Below are positions 27,901-37,075 of a DNA stretch of 64,000 nucleotides, piece after piece (positions within the stretch are counted from its first letter, which is position 1; the number at the start of each line of letters is the position of its first letter). Below the pieces are notes generated by a model that worked only from the letters and a program-made list of their open reading frames with translations, was not told the DNA's origin and ran no database searches. Both the position numbers and the translations under genes were made by a program. The stretch comes from Calothrix sp. NIES-4101 (GTDB taxonomy: Bacteria > Cyanobacteriota > Cyanobacteriia > Cyanobacteriales > Nostocaceae): NCBI GenBank assembly GCA_004296455.1, contig AP018280.1, positions 1,426,001-1,490,000 of the forward strand, written 5' to 3'.

Positions 27901-28009
27901 TGATTTTTTACATTACCATATGAACTACACCTCTAGTTTTACCTACACTGCAAACTCTTGTTTTAGGGGGGAGAGTGAAAGACTACAAAGTTATTCAGCT
28001 AAACATTCT

Positions 28010-28978
28010 CTAAGAAAAAGCCTGTTGGCGAGATTTAAATTTTATCCACTTAATTTTGATAGACTTAGCGAATATCCTAGGAATAGTATACATCTGCCAG
28101 AAAATTAGATTCCACAAATATCCATACTGAGGATAACATTTCAGTAATAAAATATCAGCCATTAAATAGAGACGAGTTTCTTTTAAAGAAGAGTCTCTAA
28201 CAATGTATCTAATTTGTTCCAACTTTGGCATTGCATGTCCAATAATGGCATCCTTTTGATAAAATTTTGCCTGCACAAATAAACCTAATAACCTATCTAG
28301 ACTCCATGAAGGTAGCCAAATTAAAGCACCTGTGATTTTCATTGCTTGGGATAGTCCTTCAAGTGCTTGTTGAACTCGCTCAGTTCGCCAGATTTTATTA
28401 TTAAAGTTTTCAAAATGAATACCATTTTGGTCTGTTCTTTGCTTCCAAGGGAAAATAATATGACGAATATCTAATTGTTTATCTAGAGGAACAATAGGAA
28501 CTTCCAAAAGACCTTTGTAATTCCCTTGTTGAAAAGGATAAGGGTTTTCTGGAGTTTTTTTGCAAATTGCTAATTGTTCAAGATCAGGTATTTGCTCCCA
28601 ATCTTTCTTGATACTTTGCTCATCTAAATAATTAATGTTTTGAATTTTAAGCCTTAAAACCCAACTTTCAGGAAATAACTTAAAATATTTGATTGTTAAA
28701 TCTAAAATATCATGATGAGCATAGTCATCGCCATCTAAAGCGATTACATAATCACTCTCAGCGTTCAGTAATCCTGTAAATCTTTGGATAACCTCACCTT
28801 TATAAGGACTTACTAAAATTCGCACTCTGGGGTCATTAATTTTTTTAATTTTCGCTTCGGGAGGATAGACTAAAATGAATTGTACGTTGCCCTTAATTTT
28901 TAATAATTCTTGCAGCCAATAGTCAGAATAGTTTCCCCGGGTTGCGGTTACAATTGTCAAAAATTCTTTGTTACTCAT
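28010..28978 (-). CDS. Family 2 (GT-A fold) glycosyltransferase-like protein
   Basis: From MSNKEFLTIVTATRGNYSDY it has about 322 residues. TIVTATRGN is the opening beta strand of a GT-A fold, and YVIALDGDDYAHHDILDLTI carries the acidic metal-binding motif (DGDD) of GT2 enzymes. The C-terminal half is basic and ends without membrane segments. It is the last gene of a same-strand glycan cluster but is separated from the next gene by about 280 bases holding a mini-element. Its 3' end lies only 16 bases from the IS66 remnant's target duplication. Acceptor and sugar are unknown. Confidence 0.72.
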   Translation of the reverse strand: MSNKEFLTIVTATRGNYSDYWLQELLKIKGNVQFILVYPPEAKIKKINDPRVRILVSPYKGEVIQRFTGLLNAESDYVIALDGDDYAHHDILDLTIKYFKLFPESWVLRLKIQNINYLDEQSIKKDWEQIPDLEQLAICKKTPENPYPFQQGNYKGLLEVPIVPLDKQLDIRHIIFPWKQRTDQNGIHFENFNNKIWRTERVQQALEGLSQAMKITGALIWLPSWSLDRLLGLFVQAKFYQKDAIIGHAMPKLEQIRYIVRDSSLKETRLYLMADILLLKCYPQYGYLWNLIFWQMYTIPRIFAKSIKIKWIKFKSRQQAFS

Positions 28979-29138
28979 TTCAGTATTATTCCTATTCAAT
29001 GAATTGAAATTAATTCTCATTAATTATAAAACACGAAAAATTTTTAATACCAATATCCTAAATTTATTGAGACAATAATGACATGCCAATATTTTCTTAA
29101 TTTGCCTTAATGTTTGTTATTTACTAACCTAAATAGAC

Positions 29139-29218
29139 GTATCCTTTCACACTCCCCCCTGCTTCTCAAGCATAAATTAGCAGTTTCAAGCATTTGATAG
29201 GGGAGAGTGAATAATTAC
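29139..29218. mobile_element. Mini-element with IS66-like ends (80 bp)
   Basis: The right end reads, inverted, GTAATTATTCACTCTCCCC (29200-29218) and the left end GTATCCTTTCACACTCCCC (29139-29157): 14 of 19 match each other, and both resemble the IS66-type ends at 25993 and 27970. The flanks are AAATAGAC (29131-29138) and AAATAGAA (29219-29226), 7 of 8 identical. A longer direct repeat, AAATAGACGTATC, stands at 29131-29143 and 29225-29237. It splits the glycan cluster between two genes. Confidence 0.5.
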
Positions 29219-29256
29219 AAATAGAAATAGACGTATCTAAATGATCAGTAATATCC

Positions 29257-30174
29257 TTAATGCCTCAACCTATTTTTAAAATTATCTACTGTTTTTTGCC
29301 ACAGATTTTTCTCAATTGGTGCGGGTAAATATACAGGAGGAACATCGGAATTAAGATTACGGTAATATTCCCAAATTTCCCAATAGGGACAACCCGGCTC
29401 GATGCGAATGCCTGCCCAATGTAAATACTGTAATTGCTGGTTTACAGTTGGGTCAATTAAATTGTAACCTTGAGTTTGAAAATGTGGTGTACCAGCCCAA
29501 TTTCCGGGTGCTTTTTCTGGACGTTTGACAATATTAAAACGGCGAGAAATCCGCTTTAATAGCATATAGTTAATAATTGGTTGATCGGAGGTTTTTTCGG
29601 AGAAATCGAAATATTCAGGATGGGCGGCACATTCTGTAAATACTTCGTACAAATCCTGTTCTGAAACCAAATTTTTCTTAGAACCCCAAAATCCTCCATT
29701 AAAAATATCTTTGACTTCGCTCTCTGTAAATACGTTCTGCTCTAATACTTGGGAACTAAATACATTTTTAATTCCCCCTAAATGTTGGTAGTCGCAATTG
29801 ATAAAATCAGTATTAGCTAAATAATTAAGATTGTCAGCAATTTTTTCAAAGACAACAATATCGGTGTCTATATACAAAAACTCATCAAATTCACCAAACC
29901 AACAAGCTTGTTTGCGGAATTGATTGGGGCGAGCAAAAAACTTCCCTCCGAAAGTTTCGTGTAAGCGATTTGATAAACGTTCGATAAAATCTAAATCTTC
30001 GTAGACTTCGACACCATAATAGCGATTAAGAATATCGGCAATATTGTGATAATTGTCATCGTAAGGAATCATCACAACAGGTGTTTTTTTATCATGTAAT
30101 CGGATACTATTTAAAAGTGCGATCGCATGGTCTGTCACCTTGTCATTAGCGATGATATAAATTCCGCGTTTCAT
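29257..30174 (-). CDS. GT8-like nucleotide-sugar transferase, Npun_R2821/R2822 type
   Basis: 305 residues opening MKRGIYIIANDKVTDHAIAL. EFLYIDTDIVVFEKI carries the DxD (DTD) metal-nucleotide motif of a GT-A/GT8-like fold. IFNGGFWGSKK and the late YLHWAGIRIEP fit the acceptor side of that fold. It is preceded by its paralogue with a 4-base gap on the same strand, so the two are co-transcribed. Adjacent pairs of this kind are annotated in Nostoc as Npun_R2821/R2822 family; their sugar is unknown. Confidence 0.75.
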   Translation of the reverse strand: MKRGIYIIANDKVTDHAIALLNSIRLHDKKTPVVMIPYDDNYHNIADILNRYYGVEVYEDLDFIERLSNRLHETFGGKFFARPNQFRKQACWFGEFDEFLYIDTDIVVFEKIADNLNYLANTDFINCDYQHLGGIKNVFSSQVLEQNVFTESEVKDIFNGGFWGSKKNLVSEQDLYEVFTECAAHPEYFDFSEKTSDQPIINYMLLKRISRRFNIVKRPEKAPGNWAGTPHFQTQGYNLIDPTVNQQLQYLHWAGIRIEPGCPYWEIWEYYRNLNSDVPPVYLPAPIEKNLWQKTVDNFKNRLRH

Positions 30175-30178
30175 AAAA

Positions 30179-31183
30179 TTACACTCCGGTTGGTATTCCT
30201 AATTTTTTTAACACTCTGCTGGTAAAACTTGGTAGTGCGTCATAAGCTTTTGGTTGTTTTTTAAATTGAGGATACTTTTCTGGTTCATGCAAATAGCGGT
30301 AGTGTAAGAATATATCTCGGTAAGGAAAGATAATATTTTCACCTTCACAAACTCGACTAAATAACTTTGACGACAAACCGATATAGTGTAGATAGGTAAG
30401 ACGAACCTCTTTGTCGTAAAGCAGGTGATTTTTCTCCTGAAAATGGCTCGAAGTGACGCAGCAACCAGTTACCTCTTCCTGCGGTAAATGACGGGAAAAG
30501 TTCCAGGTAGATATTCCAGAACGCATAACCATGTAATTTAAAATAGTTTGATCAGGTGCATTAATGTATAAAACTTCTGCATCTTGAAGACGCAAGTGTG
30601 ATAGTAGAAGATTGCGTTTTTCTTCATCAAAAATACCTTTTTTAGTTGCATACATTCCCGAACAAAAAATTTCACTATTTATGCGTGCTTGGGAAAATAT
30701 ATTGAGTAGTTGTTGGGATTTTATATTATAGACATGGCTGGGGTCAGTGTATTGAAAATCATAAACTACAAAGTCGCTTTTATATAATTGCTGAAAAATA
30801 TAGTCGATTGAATTTAATACTAAAATATCGGCATCAAAATAAATAAACCGATCAAATGGACCATCAAAAGCACAAAATCTCCGATGTACTCCATGACGAT
30901 GCATCCCTTTGATTTCCTTTTTTTGCCAAGTTTGGAATGCGTAGGGGTGTGCTTGCCAGACTTCCTCAACAAAATTATCCCACAATTGGATTACACTAGT
31001 ATCTGCAAATATTTCCACATTGCTGCGGTTTTTAATTTCTTCTCTGATTCTATCTAATTGGTTGTCATATGGCAGAATACAAATAGGATAATCTTTGCCT
31101 ATATTTGCATCAATACTATTGAGTAATGCAACTAATTGTTCGTAAACTACGTCATTACCAAGAATATAAATACCATCGGTCAT
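30179..31183 (-). CDS. GT8-like nucleotide-sugar transferase, Npun_R2821/R2822 type (paralogue)
   Basis: 334 residues. The opening MTDGIYILGNDVVYEQLVAL matches that of the next gene, and RFIYFDADILVLNSI gives the DxD (DAD). FCSGMYATKKGIF and LTYLHYIGLSS match the paralogue's equivalents, so the two arose by tandem duplication and then diverged strongly. The GMHRHGVHRRFCAFDGPF segment replaces the paralogue's FRKQACWFGEF. It is 33 bases after the GT10 gene. It may add the sugar next to the one its neighbour adds. Confidence 0.75.
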   Translation of the reverse strand: MTDGIYILGNDVVYEQLVALLNSIDANIGKDYPICILPYDNQLDRIREEIKNRSNVEIFADTSVIQLWDNFVEEVWQAHPYAFQTWQKKEIKGMHRHGVHRRFCAFDGPFDRFIYFDADILVLNSIDYIFQQLYKSDFVVYDFQYTDPSHVYNIKSQQLLNIFSQARINSEIFCSGMYATKKGIFDEEKRNLLLSHLRLQDAEVLYINAPDQTILNYMVMRSGISTWNFSRHLPQEEVTGCCVTSSHFQEKNHLLYDKEVRLTYLHYIGLSSKLFSRVCEGENIIFPYRDIFLHYRYLHEPEKYPQFKKQPKAYDALPSFTSRVLKKLGIPTGV

Positions 31184-31216
31184 AATTACCTCCTACAGTA
31201 ATTAAATCAAGCAATA

Positions 31217-32170
31217 CTAATAATAATTTTTCACGTAATTGGAAAGCCATTCCAGCAAATTTAACTTATGTAGAATTACTTGTCTCGCTTCTGCGATCGC
31301 ATCTTTAGCTTGATACCAAGCATCGGGTGTTGCGGTCGCTTCTTGGATGTAGGCAACGCCTTTTTCATCTAAACTAGGTAGGCGTAAAAAGCTACCAGGT
31401 GGTAATAACTTATCGGCAGCAGAACCACCGTAGTAAATTGGTAAACACCATGCTAGCAAGGCATCCCAGAGTTTCTCACTCACATACCAATCATTATCGG
31501 CATAGTTTTCGATTGAGAGATTGTAATAATACGGAGCCATCCCATACCATTTATTACCTAGTTCTCCTGATGATTTTGACCAACTGGGTAAGTCACGTCC
31601 ATACAAATCAAATTTGATTTCGTTGTCTTGCAAAGATTGTAAAAACCTCAATCTTTGACGATGATTTTCTGTGCGGTTAATTCCCGAAGTAATCCAACTG
31701 CAAGGTGCGACTTTTTCTGGGGGGGGTAATTTATCTAAATCTTGGAAAGTATTGGAATGGTACCAAATTGCAGGCATGTAGTCGGGGGTAGGAGCAAAGT
31801 CATCGGGACCCGCTATGTATCCGCAATATTGCTGTGCTTTTTGGTAATTGTACTTGTTGATTTCGACAACTTCATCTAGGGGTGGTTCTCGCAGCAGATA
31901 AATAATGCGTTCTTGAGGAACGTCACGCAATAAAGATGAAATATCTAATTCTGGTTGGGGTTTACGGAATTTTTGGAGCCAAGATTTAGGTTGCTGAGGT
32001 TGGGGAAAATCAAACTGATACATTAGGAGAAAATCAGGTTTTGGTGCTGTATTTTTGAGTTGAATATTCTTCCAAACCCCAAAAGGATAGGGACTTTGCT
32101 GCCACAGCCAGTCTGTCCTCTTCTCAAGAGCGCCATAGCTGCTAATCATACCAATTGTTGCGATTGCCAT
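31217..32170 (-). CDS. Family 10 glycosyltransferase (fucosyltransferase fold)
   Basis: 317 residues. The C-terminal half carries the GT10 donor-site line NLSIENYADNDWYVSEKLWD followed by ALLAWCLPIYYGGSAADKLLPPGSFL, matching the FENS-x-YVTEK-x-PIV-G pattern of alpha-1,3-fucosyltransferases. The N-terminal half is a looser Rossmann-like acceptor domain. The donor may be GDP-fucose or a related sugar; no GDP-fucose genes are in this window. It belongs to the same-strand cluster. Confidence 0.8.
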   Translation of the reverse strand: MAIATIGMISSYGALEKRTDWLWQQSPYPFGVWKNIQLKNTAPKPDFLLMYQFDFPQPQQPKSWLQKFRKPQPELDISSLLRDVPQERIIYLLREPPLDEVVEINKYNYQKAQQYCGYIAGPDDFAPTPDYMPAIWYHSNTFQDLDKLPPPEKVAPCSWITSGINRTENHRQRLRFLQSLQDNEIKFDLYGRDLPSWSKSSGELGNKWYGMAPYYYNLSIENYADNDWYVSEKLWDALLAWCLPIYYGGSAADKLLPPGSFLRLPSLDEKGVAYIQEATATPDAWYQAKDAIAEARQVILHKLNLLEWLSNYVKNYY

Positions 32171-32292
32171 ATTGCTAATTTGTAATTGTAAATTCGTGAA
32201 GAAAAATATATAAACCTAGTAAATCTATACTTAACAATGAAAGTAAAAGACTATTCTTGAAGTGACTAAATTGCTATTACCATATTTAGTAT

Positions 32293-33408
32293 TTAAACTT
32301 TGGTATCAAAATAGGCATCAACAACTGTATTAAACTCGGACATAAAACGCTGAGTAGAAAATAAACTTTTCTGTTCGTCCAGTGAATGAATTATCTGCTT
32401 TTGCTTGTCTGTATTACTCAAAACATCAACAATGACCTTAACAGCTTCCTCCTCATTATTAAAGAATAATTCTGTGTTGTGTTTGCCAACAATTTCTACC
32501 TGTCCACCTTCACTACGGACAAAAGGAATCGCACCAGCTTTGACCATTTCTGCGATTGAAATTCCAAACGGTTCTTTCTTATAGTGAATTCCATAACGAC
32601 ATCTAGCTAAAAGCTCCGTATATTCTTTATATGGCAAATTTTCGTATAAATTAATCCAAGAGGAATTTTCTGACACCAACTTTTTAATTAAACGATTATA
32701 TCGCCACCCATATACACCACCACCACCGCCAGTCATATATAACTTAATATTGAATCCTTGTTCTCGCACAGACTTCAATATTTTAATAATTCGATGAGGT
32801 TCTTTAGCTTCAACTAAACGTCCACTACAAATAAATGCGTTTTCTTTTAAATTCCAAGTAAAATTAGGAATATCAATCACAACTGGAGGATATACAATTT
32901 TTGGCTCAATATTGTATACTTCCTTTACAACCTTGGCAATATGCCATGAATTGACAACTGAAATATTTTGCGAGATTTGAGATTCAATAAAATTCGATAT
33001 TTTGCGGTGGAAAGCTTTACCTTCCAAGACTTTAATCATATGTATATATTGAATTCCTGGTTGACCTAAATCCATTGCATTATACGTAGATATCCTCAGA
33101 TCATACTTATGACTATTTGCTTTAAAAAGTCGAATTAAAAGATGTAAAAATATCATTTGAATACTTTTATTATTTGCAATCGCAAAATAACAAAGCTTTT
33201 TTAAAAAACCTGGAACCAGCGTTATGACCTTGATATATTTACCAGATAAGTTGGTTCCATACATGGAGTTGAGTTTTGTAAAATCTACATCTCCGATTGT
33301 AAACAAGGTTAAATCATACTTATTTTGTAATGCCTGTAAAATCCATAAAGATACAGTTTCGGCTCCACCACCAGTAAAATATGGATGGTATATTGCTATT
33401 GTTTTCAT
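32293..33408 (-). CDS. Family 4 glycosyltransferase (ALG11-like)
   Basis: 371 residues with a GT-B fold. The opening MKTIAIYHPYFTGGGAETV has the Gly-rich loop of the acceptor domain. The C-terminal donor domain has SGRLVEAKEPHRIIKIL and the E-x7-E line KEPFGISIAEMVKAGAIPFV. The PYF-GGGAE opening and the C-terminal form resemble ALG11-type mannosyltransferases. Sugar and acceptor remain unknown. Spacers of 122 and 158 bases separate it from its neighbours, both on the same strand. Confidence 0.82.
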   Translation of the reverse strand: MKTIAIYHPYFTGGGAETVSLWILQALQNKYDLTLFTIGDVDFTKLNSMYGTNLSGKYIKVITLVPGFLKKLCYFAIANNKSIQMIFLHLLIRLFKANSHKYDLRISTYNAMDLGQPGIQYIHMIKVLEGKAFHRKISNFIESQISQNISVVNSWHIAKVVKEVYNIEPKIVYPPVVIDIPNFTWNLKENAFICSGRLVEAKEPHRIIKILKSVREQGFNIKLYMTGGGGGVYGWRYNRLIKKLVSENSSWINLYENLPYKEYTELLARCRYGIHYKKEPFGISIAEMVKAGAIPFVRSEGGQVEIVGKHNTELFFNNEEEAVKVIVDVLSNTDKQKQIIHSLDEQKSLFSTQRFMSEFNTVVDAYFDTKV

Positions 33409-33566
33409 ACTTAATTAATACATCTTTTAATTACTAGAATTTCCCGAGATTCATTCTTATCAATTAGGTCATATTATCGCCAAAAATATAAAACTATATG
33501 ACTATATATGATTGATGATTTTTATAGAATAAATGCTAAGTTAGTGAGCTTATAAATTTAAAATTC

Positions 33567-35807
33567 CTATTTCAAATTTATTTTCTCTAGATACTCTATT
33601 TTATCAAGTAAGTAAATTGCTTGATGGTAACAATCCATTAATAATTCATTTCCAGTTTTGAAATCATCATCTGAATTATCAGTAGTTAAAAGCAAAATAC
33701 TAAGCACATTAGTATTCATAGATCGTAATTCATGAAAAATAGGAGCTAATAATTCATAATTATTTCTATTATTTTCAGTTTCACTTTTTGTTGATTGCCA
33801 ATTATTATATCGCTTGATATTTTCTTCAGCAATATCAATATTGGTGCTAATACGTAAAGCAGATTTATACGATTCTTCAAGTAATTCTTGACTTTCTATC
33901 TTATTGTCAATCATGCCGTCAGTCAATAATTTTAAACAGCCAATCATAGAATTTAATCGAGTCCTGATTTCATAAGAGACACGACTAAATACCAGATTAC
34001 ATTGATTTGTAATTTCTGACTTCTCGCCAAATTGCATAGCGTAGAGACGTGAGTAGTAACCACTCTTTTGTATAAGTTCTTCATGGGTTCCGACTTCTAC
34101 TATTTTTCCTTGATCAAAGACGGCAATTTGATCGGCTTTTTGTACAGTGGAAAGTCGGTGAGCAATTACTAAAGTTGTGCGATCACGACTCAAATCATCA
34201 ATAGCTTGTTGTACTAACTTTTCTGAAACTGTATCGAGAGCGCTGGTAGCTTCATCGAGAATCAAGATTGCTGGATTTTGAACTAATGCTCTGGCAATTG
34301 CTAATCTCTGCCTTTGTCCCCCCGATAACATTACACCGCGATCGCCAACCATCGTGTCAAATCCCTCTGGCAATTTGCAAATAAACTCATAAGCATTCGC
34401 CCGTTTACTTGCAGATACAATTTCTTCATCGCTAATATTGGGTTTACCATAAGCAATATTATTGCGAATTGAATCATTGAAAAGAAATGTATCTTGACTC
34501 ACGATACCCATTGCTTTTCGCAATGACTGCAAATCGAATTCGCGTAAATCAATACCATCAATCGTAATACTACCTAAAATAGGGTCATAGAATCGTGGTA
34601 ACAAGTCAGCAAGCGTTGATTTACCAGCACCAGAACTACCAACTAAAGCTAATGTCGTACCCTGTGGCAAATATAAATCGACTTCTTTTAATACCAACTT
34701 ATCATTACCAGGATAAGCAAAAGATATCCGGTTGAAATGTATACCCTCATGTAGCTTGGTGTAAGCTAATTCACCATTGGACATAAAGGGCTTGTTATCC
34801 CGGCGCAAAAAGTCACTAGCGATATCAACGCTGGCTGCATTATTAGCAAAAGTACTACGGAGTGTATTTAACTGCGAAACCAATGGTAGTATACGTAATA
34901 GAACTAATAAATATGTGAGCAGAAGCGCCGAAAAAGAAGCTATTTTATCCGCAAATAATAATCGCCCAATAAATACAATTAATATTAGAGATATAATACC
35001 GGCAACTTCACTGATTGGTGAAATTATTTCAACATTAGCTTGTGATTTAAATTCTACTTTCTCACGTTCTTCAATAATAGTTTTAATCTTGTTGTAAGTT
35101 TGTTTTTCATTTGCAGTTGCTTTCACTAAACGAATTCCACTGAGAGTTTCCAGTAGATTATTAGTTAGTAGTCTTGACATTTCAGAAAGTCGTTTTCCAA
35201 ATTCTTTTGAATGGGAAATAACATACTGATTTATTAAATTTACTAATGATAATAGAATTGTTGAGCATAGTGTAAGTTGCCAAGATATAGATAGTAATAT
35301 ACTTAAGAAAACAAAAATTGTAATTATTAGGATTATTAATTTAATAATGTTATTTATTGAAGTAGCTGCGCGTGGAATCTCAGTATTTAATAAATTCATT
35401 AAATCACCAATACGCATTTTATCGTAATAATTAATATCGATATTTAATAATATATTGATACCATCTTTTCTCATGCTAGAAGTCATAATACGAGCGATAG
35501 AGCTTGAAGATAAACTACTGGCATAGGTAGCAGCACTTTTAAAAAAGATCGTAATAATAATTGCTGCGCTCATAACTAGCACTCGATAACTTTCTGGCAA
35601 ATTATCAAATGGCAAAATAATTACTTTTATTAGCGCTGGAGCATTTTTTAAATCGATATCTTGTCCAACAATTTTTAAAACAATCGGTACAATTAGAGTT
35701 GTACTTATACCATTAAATAAAGCTCCGGAAAATCCTAAAAGTATTGTTAAAATAATTCTGCCTGGGTAATGTTTGGCAAATTTTATTAGATGTGGAACAT
35801 TAGACAT
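33567..35807 (-). CDS. MsbA-type ABC exporter fused to two degenerate histidine-kinase phosphoacceptor-like domains
   Basis: 746 residues; normal half-exporters have about 580-600. Residues 1-320 are a six-helix type 1 exporter domain. The ATPase shows Walker A GSSGAGKST (390-398), LSGGQ (494-498), Walker B ILILDE (514-519) and H550. From about 601 there is an extra 146 residues. SYEIRTRLNSMIGCLKLL (611-628) looks like a HisKA H-box (SHEIRTPLNSI) with Tyr612 in place of His, followed by a second helix LLEESYKSALRI. After a linker, FHELRSMNTNVLSILLL (691-707) looks like a second H-box with H692 kept. No kinase ATPase domain follows. It sits amid glycosyltransferases, so it probably exports a glycan or lipid-linked sugar. 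Confidence 0.85.
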   Translation of the reverse strand: MSNVPHLIKFAKHYPGRIILTILLGFSGALFNGISTTLIVPIVLKIVGQDIDLKNAPALIKVIILPFDNLPESYRVLVMSAAIIITIFFKSAATYASSLSSSSIARIMTSSMRKDGINILLNIDINYYDKMRIGDLMNLLNTEIPRAATSINNIIKLIILIITIFVFLSILLSISWQLTLCSTILLSLVNLINQYVISHSKEFGKRLSEMSRLLTNNLLETLSGIRLVKATANEKQTYNKIKTIIEEREKVEFKSQANVEIISPISEVAGIISLILIVFIGRLLFADKIASFSALLLTYLLVLLRILPLVSQLNTLRSTFANNAASVDIASDFLRRDNKPFMSNGELAYTKLHEGIHFNRISFAYPGNDKLVLKEVDLYLPQGTTLALVGSSGAGKSTLADLLPRFYDPILGSITIDGIDLREFDLQSLRKAMGIVSQDTFLFNDSIRNNIAYGKPNISDEEIVSASKRANAYEFICKLPEGFDTMVGDRGVMLSGGQRQRLAIARALVQNPAILILDEATSALDTVSEKLVQQAIDDLSRDRTTLVIAHRLSTVQKADQIAVFDQGKIVEVGTHEELIQKSGYYSRLYAMQFGEKSEITNQCNLVFSRVSYEIRTRLNSMIGCLKLLTDGMIDNKIESQELLEESYKSALRISTNIDIAEENIKRYNNWQSTKSETENNRNNYELLAPIFHELRSMNTNVLSILLLTTDNSDDDFKTGNELLMDCYHQAIYLLDKIEYLEKINLK

Positions 35808-35899
35808 AGATATTGTTAGGATAAAGGTGTAAGTTTAGAATGTGCTTTATTGTTATTTTTGTGCCCAAGGTGAAATATTTCTAAAACCTATAGTAAAAA

Positions 35900-37075
35900 T
35901 TAACCTGATATACTCGAAATAACTTGAGATAATTTTGTGGACATAGCATCAACACTATAATGTTTGATGCATCGCTCCCGTGCCATTTTTCCTTTTTCAA
36001 TTGCTTCTTCCATACAATGGAATATTGATTGAATTTGTTCAGCTATTTGTTCTGGACAACTAGGTTCAACCAAATAACCTGTTCCACCTAAAATTTCTGG
36101 GATATCTCCTACTTTCGTCGCTAAAATTGGCTTTGCCATTGCCATTCCATCGGTTAACTTAAGCGGAAACTGAGCTAATGAAGCAGGAGTATCTCGTTGG
36201 GGAACCACTACAATGTGGGCGGCGGAAACAATTTCTGGCATCATATTTGATGGATATTTTGGTAATTTAATAATCCAACGTCCCCATTTTTCCATTAGTT
36301 GAGCGTCATAGTCATCATAGGGGCTACCACCTACAATTACTAACCTTAAATCAGGCTGATTCAGTATGTCGAGCGCCATTAATATATCTTCTACACCTTT
36401 GTATGGTCTTGGCGCACCTGGAAACATTAAAATTCGATATTGAGAAATTCTGTGACGTTCTCTGCTGAGTTCAGGATTATAGTGAGCGGGATTAAATAAC
36501 TCTGTATCTTTCCCATTCGGTACATAAGCACCACCAAATTTCTTTTGCAAAAATTGTGTATGGATAGTAATTGCATCAGCACGATTTACCATACCTTCCA
36601 TCCAGTGTATATAAAATGGATGATCGGGATGTCTTAAAGCTCCATCAGACTTAATAGTATCTCTAAAGAATTGTTTTAACGATGGACGATATTTCCATTC
36701 TTCTCCACCATGCCAACTTAATTCCCAGTCATCAATATCTAAAATTATGGGTCGATGTGTCTTTAATCTTTGCAACATGGATAAACCAAAAGTTGTTACT
36801 TTTGGTCGCATTGCATAAATAATATCACCATCAATTTTTTTGAGGAGGTGAGAGGCTGAACTAATAAATTTTGGATATTTATAACCAGCAAAGTTACTAA
36901 TAGATATCTCTGATTTTGGCATTACTGCTGGTTCATCACCGAAAACAAATCCGAGAATTTCTACTTGATAATCTAGCTTGCGGAGTGCTTGAGCTAGTAA
37001 AAATGAGCGGACAGCGCCTCCCCATCTTCCTGCTCCAGCGCTTGATAAGTCGCTAACAAGAATTGATATTTTCAC
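35900..37075 (-). CDS. Family 4 glycosyltransferase, first gene of the glycan cluster
   Basis: 391 residues with a GT-B fold. The opening MKISILVSDLSSAGAGRWGG and AVRSFLLAQALRKLDYQVEI form the N-domain. The donor domain has MFPGAPRPYKGVEDILMALD and KLTDGMAMAKPILATKVGDI with PEILGGTGYLVEP. The GAPRPYKG line is typical of GT4. It is the most upstream gene of the same-strand run down to 28010 and is preceded by a 500-base AT-rich spacer that presumably holds the promoter. Confidence 0.83.
   Translation of the reverse strand: MKISILVSDLSSAGAGRWGGAVRSFLLAQALRKLDYQVEILGFVFGDEPAVMPKSEISISNFAGYKYPKFISSASHLLKKIDGDIIYAMRPKVTTFGLSMLQRLKTHRPIILDIDDWELSWHGGEEWKYRPSLKQFFRDTIKSDGALRHPDHPFYIHWMEGMVNRADAITIHTQFLQKKFGGAYVPNGKDTELFNPAHYNPELSRERHRISQYRILMFPGAPRPYKGVEDILMALDILNQPDLRLVIVGGSPYDDYDAQLMEKWGRWIIKLPKYPSNMMPEIVSAAHIVVVPQRDTPASLAQFPLKLTDGMAMAKPILATKVGDIPEILGGTGYLVEPSCPEQIAEQIQSIFHCMEEAIEKGKMARERCIKHYSVDAMSTKLSQVISSISG

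Larger units (their letters stand above)
25985..27994. mobile_element. IS66-type element remnant with exact 8-bp target duplication, carrying an IS701-type insertion
   Basis: AAAGTTAT at 25985-25992 is repeated exactly at 27987-27994. Directly inside are inverted ends GTAGTTTTTCACTCTCC (25993-26009) and, inverted, GTAGTCTTTCACTCTCC (27970-27986), 16 of 17 matching. An 8-bp duplication is typical of IS66. Between the ends on the minus strand are an N-terminal and a C-terminal piece of an IS66-like transposase. The middle is gone, replaced by an IS701-type element (26161-27597). Without that insertion only about 560 bp of the IS66 element remain, against about 2 kb or more for full family members. 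Confidence 0.82.
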
